A stretch of 64,000 nucleotides of DNA, from assembly GCF_030814695.1 (NCBI RefSeq), contig NZ_JAUSVL010000001.1, positions 4,190,227 to 4,254,226 of the forward strand, given 5' to 3'. The DNA is from Oligosphaera ethanolica. Its GTDB lineage: Bacteria; Verrucomicrobiota; Lentisphaeria; Oligosphaerales; Oligosphaeraceae. Both the position numbers and the translations under genes were made by a program. Below the pieces are notes generated by a model that was not told the origin of the DNA, did no database searches, and was given only the letters and a program-made list of their open reading frames with translations. Shown here one piece after another: positions 37,650-46,100 of the stretch. Position 1 is the stretch's first letter. Every line of letters begins with the position of its first letter.

Positions 37650-38528
37650 TTAGAATCCGCGCTGGTGATCCGCGCAGCAGGCCATGCGGATATCGGGGAG
37701 GGCGTTGGGGGCGTTTTTGGGCTGATGGGCGATACGTGAGAACATGTGCAGGCGTTTATCTTGTGGGCAGATCCAAGCGCAGGCCTGGTAATGTCGGGTG
37801 CCCCAAAGCCAGTCTTTGAGGACAGGGCGGGTGATACGGGCTTCGAGCTGCCAGCATTCGTGGCTGGCGTGGGTGGACTGGCGTCGGGACACGACGGTGT
37901 AGCCTTGGGGCAGCTTGCTCTCAAGCCATTCCTGCAGGGGCTGGTCGAGCCATTCGCTGACCATTCCCCGGCGGAGGAAGGTTTCCTGAGTGCGTTCTTT
38001 TTGATCGGCAAAGAGCATCTCGGCGTAGGCAGTATGGACGTTGCATTCGACGAGTTCGTGGTTGTCAGGAACCGTGGCGTCAATTCCGAAGGCGTGCCAC
38101 TGGCGCAGGGCGTCGTCGTTTTGAGCCGGTACCCGGATGCCGTCCATAACGCGGCCCTCAAAGGCATTATTGGCTTTTTGCTCTTCAGGCCAGAGAAAAA
38201 CGATTTCGAGGAGGAGGCTGCGGGCGGGGAAGAAGGCGCCGTAGCGGCTGATGGGCAGTTTGTTTTCGCGGCCGAAGACACCGTACCATGGGGCGTGTTG
38301 GACGCTGCGCAGGTCGGTGACCTCTTCGGCTTCGAGTTTTGCCTTGTAGTCGCTGACCATTCTAGCGAAGTCGGGTGGGCCGTCGACGACGGCCCAGTCG
38401 AGTTCGAAGCGGAGTTGATAGCGGTCAGCGAAGGCACAGCGGCCGGAACGGGGGTCTTTGGAGAACTGGATCAATTCCCAGTCGTCCGGAAGATCAAGAT
38501 GAATGCCGTTCCAAGCCCAGGATTCCAA
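37650..38528 (-). CDS. Protein of unknown function with apparent internal duplication (first gene of operon)
   Basis: About 292 residues, soluble, with no signal peptide or membrane helix. The TTG at 38528 is chosen because GAGG lies six bases upstream; an in-frame TTG at 38558 would add ten residues. Two halves look alike: GIHLDLPDDWELIQFS with RCAFAD near the start, and GIDATVPDNHELVECN with EMLFAD in the second half, suggesting two copies of a beta-rich domain of about 140 residues. It is Trp-rich and acidic. I do not recognise a family. Being only five bases from the PqqD-like gene it is certainly co-transcribed, so it may work with that protein. Confidence 0.65.
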   Translation of the reverse strand: MESWAWNGIHLDLPDDWELIQFSKDPRSGRCAFADRYQLRFELDWAVVDGPPDFARMVSDYKAKLEAEEVTDLRSVQHAPWYGVFGRENKLPISRYGAFFPARSLLLEIVFLWPEEQKANNAFEGRVMDGIRVPAQNDDALRQWHAFGIDATVPDNHELVECNVHTAYAEMLFADQKERTQETFLRRGMVSEWLDQPLQEWLESKLPQGYTVVSRRQSTHASHECWQLEARITRPVLKDWLWGTRHYQACAWICPQDKRLHMFSRIAHQPKNAPNALPDIRMACCADHQRGF

Positions 38529-38626
38529 AAGTGACCTCGTGTGTTCGCTCGGCGCCAAGACAGCTGTCGTGCGGTGTTATGAACGGTGAAACCCGGGCTG
38601 CCAAGATTGCCGGGAGTGAAAAAGCA

Positions 38627-38654
38627 ACTTTAGCATTTGAGTAGCTTTTTTCAA
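38627..38654 (-). promoter_or_regulatory. Sigma-70-like promoter of the seven-gene operon
   Basis: On the minus strand TTGAAA (38654-38649), a 16-base spacer and TAAAGT (38632-38627) lie about 100 bases before the first gene. It is the best promoter-like sequence in the 180-base gap below the amidohydrolase gene. Confidence 0.5.
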
Positions 38655-38737
38655 GCAATTCCTGGCCGGCAGCGGCATATCCGCTCGACATTTGCGGGTT
38701 GAGGGGTTGTGCGGATGCTGACGGCGGGGCTCTTGGC

Positions 38738-39535
38738 TCAGGTGAGACCGAGCTGATTGCCGGCACAGAGGATTTCTTCGAGGTCGCGGTCGCTGAGTCG
38801 CAGGCGTTGCTGGAGATGGGCGATTTCGGCGCCGGGGTCCCAGAGTGGGTAGTCGCTGCCGAAGAGGAAGAGATGGCGCGGGAAGGCCTTGAAGATAGCC
38901 TCAAGCTCTTCTTGGGCAATGGCGAAGAGGCTGCTGGAGGTATCCATGTAGACATCAAGGCCGCTGAGGGCGGCGACGACGTATTGCCAGTGGCGGTAGC
39001 CGCCGAAATGGGCCGCGATGATCTGGAGTTTGGGGAAGCGGCGTTTGATGGCGGCGACTTTCCAGGGGCAACTGGGATTCTGCTCGGGCGGCAGCAGGTC
39101 GCCGACATGGACCATCAGGGTGAAATGGCCTGCCATGGCGGCGAAGAGCGGCAACAGCGCCGGGTCGTCCAGGCGGAAGCCTTGGAAGTCGGGATGGAGT
39201 TTGATGCCGCGGATGCCGTTATCGTAGAGTCTTGCCAGTTCGCCGGCCATGTCGGGGAATTGCGGGTGCATGGTGCCGAAGGGGACCACGCCGGGGATTT
39301 TGCGCAGCGAGCAGGCCCAGTTATTGGCCGGGATGACCTGTTCGGGGGCGGTTGCTGCCGAGTGCACGAAGACCTTGTGGATGTCGCAGGCAGCCAGACG
39401 CTGCTGGAGGTCGTCCCAATATCCGCTGCCGACCGGCTTGATGCGATAATGACTTTCCAGCTGCTGCACGGCCTTTTCGGCAATCTTGGGGTGAAAGGCG
39501 TGCGTGTGCACATCGACGCGTTCCGGGGAAGACAT
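38738..39535 (-). CDS. Amidohydrolase-2 family metal-dependent hydrolase
   Basis: A 265-residue cytoplasmic TIM-barrel hydrolase or decarboxylase. The family metal motif is at the N-terminus, VDVHTHAFHP (His10, His12), followed by GIKLHPDFQG, LMVHVGD, AAHFGGYRHW and FGSDYPLWDP, with the last Asp closing the metal site. This order is that of the amidohydrolase_2 (PF04909) group, which includes aminocarboxymuconate decarboxylase-like and lactone hydrolase-like enzymes; the substrate is not evident. AAGG lies about eight bases before ATG. It is upstream of the seven-gene operon on the same strand, but a separate promoter candidate lies between them. Confidence 0.82.
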   Translation of the reverse strand: MSSPERVDVHTHAFHPKIAEKAVQQLESHYRIKPVGSGYWDDLQQRLAACDIHKVFVHSAATAPEQVIPANNWACSLRKIPGVVPFGTMHPQFPDMAGELARLYDNGIRGIKLHPDFQGFRLDDPALLPLFAAMAGHFTLMVHVGDLLPPEQNPSCPWKVAAIKRRFPKLQIIAAHFGGYRHWQYVVAALSGLDVYMDTSSSLFAIAQEELEAIFKAFPRHLFLFGSDYPLWDPGAEIAHLQQRLRLSDRDLEEILCAGNQLGLT

Positions 39536-39639
39536 GGGCAGAGACCTTGTGACAATAGAGTAGGGGAGGGGGCGGTAGGGGCGGGAAAAAAACTAATATA
39601 ATTAAGCGGGCGGGCAAGTCAACGGTGGGGAGGGGGTGA

Positions 39640-39912
39640 ATGGGACGTAGTGGACAAATGGGCAGGGGACAATGGGACAAATGGGCAGGGGACGTATGGG
39701 ACGTATGGGACGTAGAGGACGTATGGGCAGGGGACAATGGGACAAATGGGCAGGGGACGTATGGGACGTATGGGACGTAGAAGACGTATGGGCAGGGGAC
39801 AATGGGACAAATGGGACAGCGGGGGCCGAAGTGCGGATTAGGGCGCGGGCAGGGGACAATGGGACAAATGGGACAGCGGGGGCCGAAGTGCGGATCAGGG
39901 CGCGGGCAGGCG
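39640..39912. repeat. Minisatellite, nested ATGGGAC units in 65- and 57-bp repeats
   Basis: GGGCAGGGGACAATGGGAC recurs at 39660, 39725, 39790 and 39847 (steps of 65, 65 and 57 bases), and GGGC again at 39904. Inside are runs of ATGGGACGT and ATGGGACAA. The 57-bp form adds CAGCGGGGGCCGAAGTGCGG. The array lies between the divergent amidohydrolase and DUF2339 genes. Open frames through it (MGQ/MGR patterns) are artefacts. Apart from the array, 39536-40049 shows no gene. Confidence 0.9.
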
Positions 39913-40049
39913 CCCAGACAAGTTGGGAATGCGTGGCTGTTAATTTGGGGTTTGGGCTGTATTTTTCCTTGCGCGAACGTCGCGGGGCGACTACTTACGA
40001 CATGGCGTTCGGGCTGGTGTCATGGCCTCTAGCACAGGGGAAGCTTCCG

Positions 40050-42773
40050 ATGCGAGAAGAACACTTTGTCATTTTGTTCATCCTTTTGGCCCTCGTCTGG
40101 GTGGTGAAGACGCTGTGGGGGCTGTACTTGATGTTTTCCATGAGCCGCGATATGCGGCGACAAGTGGCCCTGTTGCAGGAACTGGCTGCGAAGCGTCCTG
40201 GCGGTGCAAAATCGCCTTTATCCGCAGGTAACGCAGATTCAGCGGCGGCGGCAGAACCTGTTGCTGCTGCCGCTGGTGTTGCTGGTGTTGCTGGTGCTAC
40301 GGAAGCGGCCAGTGGTGGCTCGCGTCCAGCCTGGGCGACGGCCCCTACTACTGCGGCTGCGGCGCCGGCAGTGGGCGAGCGGCCGTTGCCGGCATCTGCG
40401 TCCGTGTCGCCGCCCGCATTGTCGTCTGCGTCGCCAGCTGCGTCAGTTGCATCATCCGTGCCGCCGTCGTCGGTTATGCCGCCGCCGTTGCCGTTGTCGG
40501 TGTCGACTGAGGCACCAGCGGTGGATTTGCGGCCATTGCCAGTATCGTCTGCGTCGTCTTCTTCGGCCACTTCTTCGTCCGTGTCGTCGTCAGCATTGCC
40601 TGCTGGTCCGTGGTCGGCAGCGGCGGCCGAGCCGTCCATGCCGCCTGCGGGTTCAGTTGCGCCGTCGGCATCGGCGGTGGCAGAGCGCAGTGCCTTTGAG
40701 CGCGCGGCGCTGGAGAAATTGCGCCAGGTTGGTTATTGGCTGTTGTGTGGTCAGAGCGAGGCGCCGGCGGCGGGCAGCATGGAGAAGATGGTGGCGACGA
40801 CGTGGCTGTTGCGTTCAGGGGTGTTGGTGATTTTGTTCATGGTTGGCTTTTTGCTGCGACTGTCGATCAGCCGCGGCTGGCTGGCGCCGGAGGGGCGGGT
40901 TGCCTTGAGTGTGGCGGCGGGCGCAGCGTTGTTGGTATGGGGACTGCGGCTCCTGCCGGGTCGTTATCGGGCGTTTGGGCAGGCGGTGATGGGCATTGCG
41001 CTGGTGACCTTCTATTTTAGTGCCTTTGCGGCGACGAGCATGTATCATTTGCTGCCGGTACTGGCGAGTTTTGCCATTATGGCGTTGATCACGGCGGCAG
41101 CGGGCTTCATGGCGGTGCGTTTCAACACGGCGGCGGTGGCGGTGATTGCGCTGATTGGCGGCTATGGCACCCCGATCATGCTGAATACCGGCCAGAAGAA
41201 TTATATCGGGCTTTTTGCGTACATGCTCGTGTTGGGCTTTGGCGTACTGGCGGTGGCGGTTCGTCGCAACTGGCTACCATTGAACTGGCTGGGGATGCTG
41301 TTCACTTACGTGTTGTTTGTGGGCGCGTGGCAGGCGCATTACGTCCCGGCGGATTTTCCGGTGCTGATGACGGCGCTGATACTGTTTTTCATGCAGTACT
41401 CTACGGTGGTCTTCATCCACAACGTATTGCGCAAGGAGGAATCAAGTACGCTTGAGCTCTTGGCTTTGCTGGTGAATGTGTCATTCTGCGTGGCGGGCGG
41501 TTACAGGCTGGTGGCCAGTGTGAGTGACGACCGGATCTGGAATGTGCCGTTGCTGCTGTTTCTGGCAGCGTTTTACGTCGCCCATGCGTATTGGCTGCTC
41601 CGGGCTAAAATACAGGATCGCGGCCTGCTGCTCTGTTTCATTGGCTTGAGTGCGCTGATGCTGACCTTGATCGTGCCCTTGGCGTTTTCGGCAGAATGGC
41701 TGGGCGCGGCGTGGGCGTTGCTGGCCTTGTTGATGCTGTGGCTCGGTTATGGCATGGACAGCCGTTTCCTGCGCAGCACGGCATGGGGGTTGTTCACGCT
41801 GGTGCTGATTCGCATGAGCTTCTGGGACTTTGGCGCGGCCTGCCGGAGCAACCGCGTGCGGATGGATACGCTGGCCCAGTATTGGCCTTTGCTGCTGGGG
41901 CGCCTGGTGCAGTTCGGTGTGCCACTGCTGTCTCTGGCCGCGGCCGCGCGCATGACGCAGCGGCCGCCGGCGCGTGCGGCCATGGCGGTGCCGGCGGCCT
42001 GTGACATCCCGCCACGGAAGCTGCCGGTGTCACTGCCCCTGTCGGTCTATATCGTGGTCGGCGTGCTATTTTTCATCTATTGGAATTTTGAGACCTACTG
42101 GACAATTGGTCGGCTTTTCCAGCCTTTTCAATTGCCGGCGCTGACCATGGTCTGGCTGGTGCTGGCCTTGCTTTGCGCTTGGACGGCGCTGCGTGCGGAG
42201 GGTGAGGACGCGGCGACCTGGCCGAAAATCCTTGGTCTCTGCGTGGCGGCGATACTGCTCAAGTTGTTTTTGTGGGATTTTCTGTCCTGGCAGCCGACTA
42301 TTCGCCTGCTCTATCGCGGCGACTACAGCTGGCTGGGCGGCCTGATGCGCTTGGCGGATTTCGGGCCACTGATTGCCTTTTTGATCTTTGTCTGGCTGAA
42401 TCTCGGCGGTCGTGATGCCGTGCTGGCGCGGGTCGCCGGCGCGCTGTGGCCGTTGTTGCTGTTTGTCTATCTGACCTGGGAGCTCAACAGCATGCTTTAT
42501 TACTTTGTGCCGGGCTTGCGAGCTGGCGGCATATCGGTGCTGTGGGGGGCCTTTGCGGCGACGTTGGTGTATCGCGGCCTGCGGCAGCCATCGGCGTTGT
42601 TGCGCTACCTCGGTTTGGCGCTGTTTGCGTTGGTGGTGGGCAAGGTCTTCTTGTACGACTTGAGTCGGCTGAGCAATGTTTATCGGGTGGTGGCCTTCAT
42701 GGGCTTTGGCTTCTTGCTGATGGCCGGCGCTTTCTTCTATTTGCGCTTCTGGCAGAACGAGGAAAGCAAGTGA
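40050..42773 (+). CDS. DUF2339-family polytopic membrane protein
   Basis: A 907-residue inner-membrane protein. The ATG at 40050 has AGGGG nine bases upstream; an in-frame extension upstream reads only through the minisatellite. A first helix (about 5-28) precedes a long Ala/Pro/Ser/Val-rich linker (about 55-205), then about 24 hydrophobic helices to the end, with WLLRSGVLVILFMVGFLLR at the start of the core, as in DUF2339. The family is found in many Gram-negatives, of unknown biochemical function. A DUF3999-like gene follows 35 bases later, the usual partner. The linker start carries a sequence resembling the ATCCGCAG intergenic repeat (see findings). Confidence 0.85.
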   Translation: MREEHFVILFILLALVWVVKTLWGLYLMFSMSRDMRRQVALLQELAAKRPGGAKSPLSAGNADSAAAAEPVAAAAGVAGVAGATEAASGGSRPAWATAPTTAAAAPAVGERPLPASASVSPPALSSASPAASVASSVPPSSVMPPPLPLSVSTEAPAVDLRPLPVSSASSSSATSSSVSSSALPAGPWSAAAAEPSMPPAGSVAPSASAVAERSAFERAALEKLRQVGYWLLCGQSEAPAAGSMEKMVATTWLLRSGVLVILFMVGFLLRLSISRGWLAPEGRVALSVAAGAALLVWGLRLLPGRYRAFGQAVMGIALVTFYFSAFAATSMYHLLPVLASFAIMALITAAAGFMAVRFNTAAVAVIALIGGYGTPIMLNTGQKNYIGLFAYMLVLGFGVLAVAVRRNWLPLNWLGMLFTYVLFVGAWQAHYVPADFPVLMTALILFFMQYSTVVFIHNVLRKEESSTLELLALLVNVSFCVAGGYRLVASVSDDRIWNVPLLLFLAAFYVAHAYWLLRAKIQDRGLLLCFIGLSALMLTLIVPLAFSAEWLGAAWALLALLMLWLGYGMDSRFLRSTAWGLFTLVLIRMSFWDFGAACRSNRVRMDTLAQYWPLLLGRLVQFGVPLLSLAAAARMTQRPPARAAMAVPAACDIPPRKLPVSLPLSVYIVVGVLFFIYWNFETYWTIGRLFQPFQLPALTMVWLVLALLCAWTALRAEGEDAATWPKILGLCVAAILLKLFLWDFLSWQPTIRLLYRGDYSWLGGLMRLADFGPLIAFLIFVWLNLGGRDAVLARVAGALWPLLLFVYLTWELNSMLYYFVPGLRAGGISVLWGAFAATLVYRGLRQPSALLRYLGLALFALVVGKVFLYDLSRLSNVYRVVAFMGFGFLLMAGAFFYLRFWQNEESK

Positions 42774-42808
42774 ACGACAACAATGCGAGCAAGCAGGAAA
42801 GAGCAGGA

Positions 42809-44158
42809 ATGACAATGAAATACGCAGTATTGACCGCAGCCTTGCTGATGGCGGCCGGGTGTGAGCTGACGGCTGAACCGTGTTCTTTTCCCATCACGGG
42901 CTTGCCGAAGGCCAGTGCGGCCTTGGCGAGTCTGGAATTGCCGGTGTCGGCGCTGGCCGATCTAGGCGGGCGCGTCGAGTCCCTGCGGATCTACGACGCG
43001 CAGCGTCGTGAGACGCCATATTTGTGCGTGCCGGTGACCGCCAAGGGGCAGATCAGCCAGCGCGAGAAATGCCCGAGCAAAGTCTTGCTAGTGCGGGAAA
43101 AGAGTGGTGGCGGTGTGACGGTGGACTTCGAGTTGCTGGATGGCGCGCCGCAGCCCACGGGGCTGACCATCGACACGCCGTTGCGGCGCTTCGAGCAGCT
43201 GGTGACCTTGTCCGGCGAGATTGATGGCAGCTGGCAGGTCCTGGTGCCCGACGCGTTGATTTTTGAGAGCAGCGGGCTGCTGGCCATGCGTCACAACGAG
43301 CTGCGTTTTCCCATGGCGTCCTGCCGGCGTTTTCGGTTGGACATCAGCAAAGTGAGCATCGAACGGCAGGCCGAACTGCGGCAGGTGACGCGGGTGATCA
43401 ACGCCGACGGCGTGGTCTCCAGCGTGGAAAGCACGGTTGTGCGCGACGAGGCGTTTAAAATCGGCGCGGTGGAATTCTGGCGCGAGAAAGCCGTGGCAGT
43501 CGATGGCGCGGTAAAGAGCCTGGACTATCCCGTTAAGGCTATGCAGCGGGAATGGCTTGCCGAGAAAAAACAGAGCGTATACACGCTGACGCCCGAGTGC
43601 TACCCGGTGACCGGCGTGGAGATCGTCAGCTCCGAACGCAATTACCACCGCAAGGTGCAAGTGCTGCGGGAGCAGGGCACGACGATGCAGCCGTGGCACA
43701 GCGGCGCGGTGTCGGCCATTCGCTTGCCGGGCTTTGAGAAAGTCAGCAGTGGTCTGAGTATTTCCGAGGTCGAGGCTGGCAAGATACGCGTGATCATTGA
43801 TGAGCACGACAATCCACCGCTGGAGATTAGCGAGATACGCCTGCAGACGCCGGCGCGGCAGCTGCTGTTTTTTGCCGAGCCGCAGCGGGTGCCCTATCTG
43901 CTGACGGCGGTAGAAAAAGGACCGGCGCCGGTATATGAGCAGCACGACATTATCCGGGACGCCTGGGCAAGCAAGGCGGCGCTGCAGCCAGCCAGCCTGG
44001 GCGAACGTCAGGGCACGCCGATGGAACTGACGCCACCGGCGGGGCCCAAAGTGCCGCGTTGGGCGCTGATCGTGGTGCTGGCGATGGCGGCTTATGCGCT
44101 GGGTTTCGGCGTCTACAAGGCCGCGCAGAGTGCCCAGGCTGTGGAACGGCCGAAATGA
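42809..44158 (+). CDS. DUF3999-like exported protein, partner of DUF2339
   Basis: A 449-residue exported protein. The N-terminus MTMKYAVLTAALLMAAGC is a signal peptide, possibly with a lipobox (AAGC). Starts at 42809 and 42815 are both plausible, with AGGA ten or six bases upstream. The mature part is beta-rich (LESLRIYDAQ-like strands, RFRLDISKV, ISEIRLQTP) and a single C-terminal helix (about 418-440, RWALIVVLAMAAYALGFG) anchors it. This layout and its position after a DUF2339 gene fit DUF3999. The pair probably forms an envelope complex; the role is unknown. Confidence 0.75.
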   Translation: MTMKYAVLTAALLMAAGCELTAEPCSFPITGLPKASAALASLELPVSALADLGGRVESLRIYDAQRRETPYLCVPVTAKGQISQREKCPSKVLLVREKSGGGVTVDFELLDGAPQPTGLTIDTPLRRFEQLVTLSGEIDGSWQVLVPDALIFESSGLLAMRHNELRFPMASCRRFRLDISKVSIERQAELRQVTRVINADGVVSSVESTVVRDEAFKIGAVEFWREKAVAVDGAVKSLDYPVKAMQREWLAEKKQSVYTLTPECYPVTGVEIVSSERNYHRKVQVLREQGTTMQPWHSGAVSAIRLPGFEKVSSGLSISEVEAGKIRVIIDEHDNPPLEISEIRLQTPARQLLFFAEPQRVPYLLTAVEKGPAPVYEQHDIIRDAWASKAALQPASLGERQGTPMELTPPAGPKVPRWALIVVLAMAAYALGFGVYKAAQSAQAVERPK

Positions 44159-44202
44159 TGGGCGGCGGCGTTGCCGAGCAGACTACTGCCGCCTGGTGTA
44201 CA

Positions 44203-45891
44203 TCAGCTGGCTGAGGCCGTGGCGTTTTTCTTTTTGAGGACCTTTTCTACCGCCCACATGATCATCTGGCGTGGCTCGGCCAATCTGAGGGCGAAGGATC
44301 CGGCCAGATAGACGATGCCGCCGGCGGCGCCGGCGATGACGATGCGCATGGCGATGCGCACGCGGCTGATGTGCACGTCGCTGCCGCTGCCGAGCTGTTC
44401 CAGGGCTTTGCTGATGCCGTCGGGGAAGACCTTGTCCACGCCGGTGGAGACCAGCCAGGTGACGGCGCCGACGGCGACGGACAGCACGGCGAGCTTGAAG
44501 AAGAAAACACTGATGTCGCGCCGGTGGAACATGGGCGTACTGCGTTCAAGATAGATGGCCAAGGCGGCGCTTTTCAAGCAACGCGAGATGACGAAGCCCA
44601 GGGCTACGACCACCAGTGCGCCTTGCGGCGTGACGCCAACGAAGACGATGTAGATGTAGCTGAGCATGACGCTGAACATGGATGAGATCACGCCGATGAC
44701 GGTGACCGAAACCGTCCGCTGATCGGCGAAATAGCCCTGCATGAGGACGCATTCGACGGCGGCGGCGGGCAGCACCAGGCAGTAGCAGGCGGTGGAGAGG
44801 CCCGCCCAGGACGCCAGTTCAATGCCGGTTTTGCCGCCGAGGAAAATCAGCACCGAGATGGGGCCGCCAAGGACAAAGAGCAGCACCGCGGCCGGCACAA
44901 ACACGGCCAGCAGCAGTTTGCAGGATGAGCCGAGGACCATGCCGAGTTTCTCGCGGTCGCGCTGGCTGACCAGTTCGCAGAGGAAGGGAAAGAGCGCGAT
45001 CTGCAGGGCGTAGGGAACCAGCCATTGAATGGTGGCGAAGAGCTTGCGGCCGAGGTCGTTGGCCATGAGGATGCCCTGCTGGTCGATATGGGTCAGGATG
45101 TAGATGTTGTTGAAGTTGTCGCGGACTTTGGCGAAGATGATGCCGGCGAGCAGGGGCAGCATGAGCAGGAGCATGGTGCGGAAGGCCGGATTGCGCCAGT
45201 CCAGCGAGGGCCGCAGATAGCGCAGGCGTTTGGCCAGGCCGACGGCGTGGGTGAGAATCTTGGCGGCGCTGCCGAAGAGAATGCCCAAAAATAGCGCCCG
45301 GTAGTCCAAGCCGAAGACTTTCATGCCGATGACCAGGCCGAGGATGATGCAGACCTTGGTTGAGGCATCGCCGAATGCTGCCAGGAAGAACTTCTTGTAG
45401 CCATTGAGCAGCATGTAGGTCGTCGAGCCCAACGAGAGGAAGAACAGGGCCGGCGCGAGTACCTGCAGACTCTGGCGCAGCAGGCGGTAGCGGGAGGGAT
45501 CCTCGGCTTCCGTCCACTTGGTGAAGAGGCCGATAAAGAAATCGGGAAAACAGACGATGGAAGAGATGACGGCAATGAGCACGAGGGATTGAAAAGTCAG
45601 GACGATGTTGGTGAAATGCCAAGCGGCCTTTTCGTCCTTGGTTTCCTTTTCCTTCATGAAGAGACTGAGAAAGGTCGGCCCGATGACTTCTTCGCCGATG
45701 AGGAAGAGGCTGTTGATGACGCCGGTGAAAGCGACGACCATGATGGGCTCGTAGAGGGACGCATCCAGAAACTGCGTTGCAAATTTGACCTGGATGAGGC
45801 CGGCGAACTTTAAGCAGATATGGGCGATGCCGACGATGAAGCTGGCTTTGATGATGCGATCGGCGAGGGTTTTGTTGGCGCTGCTGCTCAA
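44203..45891 (-). CDS. MurJ/MVF-type lipid flippase-like protein
   Basis: About 562 residues with 13-14 hydrophobic helices, in the MOP exporter fold. The start is taken as TTG at 45891 because AAGGAG lies about seven bases upstream and the protein then begins SSSANKTLADRI, fitting MurJ-like N-termini; no ATG suits. Features such as FLIGEEVIGPTFLSLFMKE and a charged loop after helix 2, and EKAAWHF, resemble MurJ-type flippases of peptidoglycan or polysaccharide lipid intermediates. It is followed on the same strand, upstream, by the GT4 gene (209-base gap), suggesting a role in surface glycan export. It may be a MurJ paralogue and not MurJ itself. Confidence 0.72.
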   Translation of the reverse strand: MSSSANKTLADRIIKASFIVGIAHICLKFAGLIQVKFATQFLDASLYEPIMVVAFTGVINSLFLIGEEVIGPTFLSLFMKEKETKDEKAAWHFTNIVLTFQSLVLIAVISSIVCFPDFFIGLFTKWTEAEDPSRYRLLRQSLQVLAPALFFLSLGSTTYMLLNGYKKFFLAAFGDASTKVCIILGLVIGMKVFGLDYRALFLGILFGSAAKILTHAVGLAKRLRYLRPSLDWRNPAFRTMLLLMLPLLAGIIFAKVRDNFNNIYILTHIDQQGILMANDLGRKLFATIQWLVPYALQIALFPFLCELVSQRDREKLGMVLGSSCKLLLAVFVPAAVLLFVLGGPISVLIFLGGKTGIELASWAGLSTACYCLVLPAAAVECVLMQGYFADQRTVSVTVIGVISSMFSVMLSYIYIVFVGVTPQGALVVVALGFVISRCLKSAALAIYLERSTPMFHRRDISVFFFKLAVLSVAVGAVTWLVSTGVDKVFPDGISKALEQLGSGSDVHISRVRIAMRIVIAGAAGGIVYLAGSFALRLAEPRQMIMWAVEKVLKKKNATASAS

Positions 45892-46100
45892 AATACCGCT
45901 CCTTGCTGCGTGCGGGATACCATTCGAATAGCGTGGGCTGGGGAGGAGATCGGGTTTTAGCGCCAGGCACGGGGCGGCGGTGTGGATACTTACGGGTGAA
46001 CTCAGGGCACGCCGGGCCGGCACTAGCGCATGGCCCTACAACGTACCAGAACGCGCGGGGCTTTGCCGCAGTCGCAAGAAAAACGCGTCAGGCAGTGATA

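Noticed and set aside
39672..40049. N-terminal extension of the DUF2339 protein
   Set aside because: The in-frame upstream sequence is the translated minisatellite (MGQ/MGR patterns). The ATG at 40050 has a good ribosome binding site and starts the conserved first helix.
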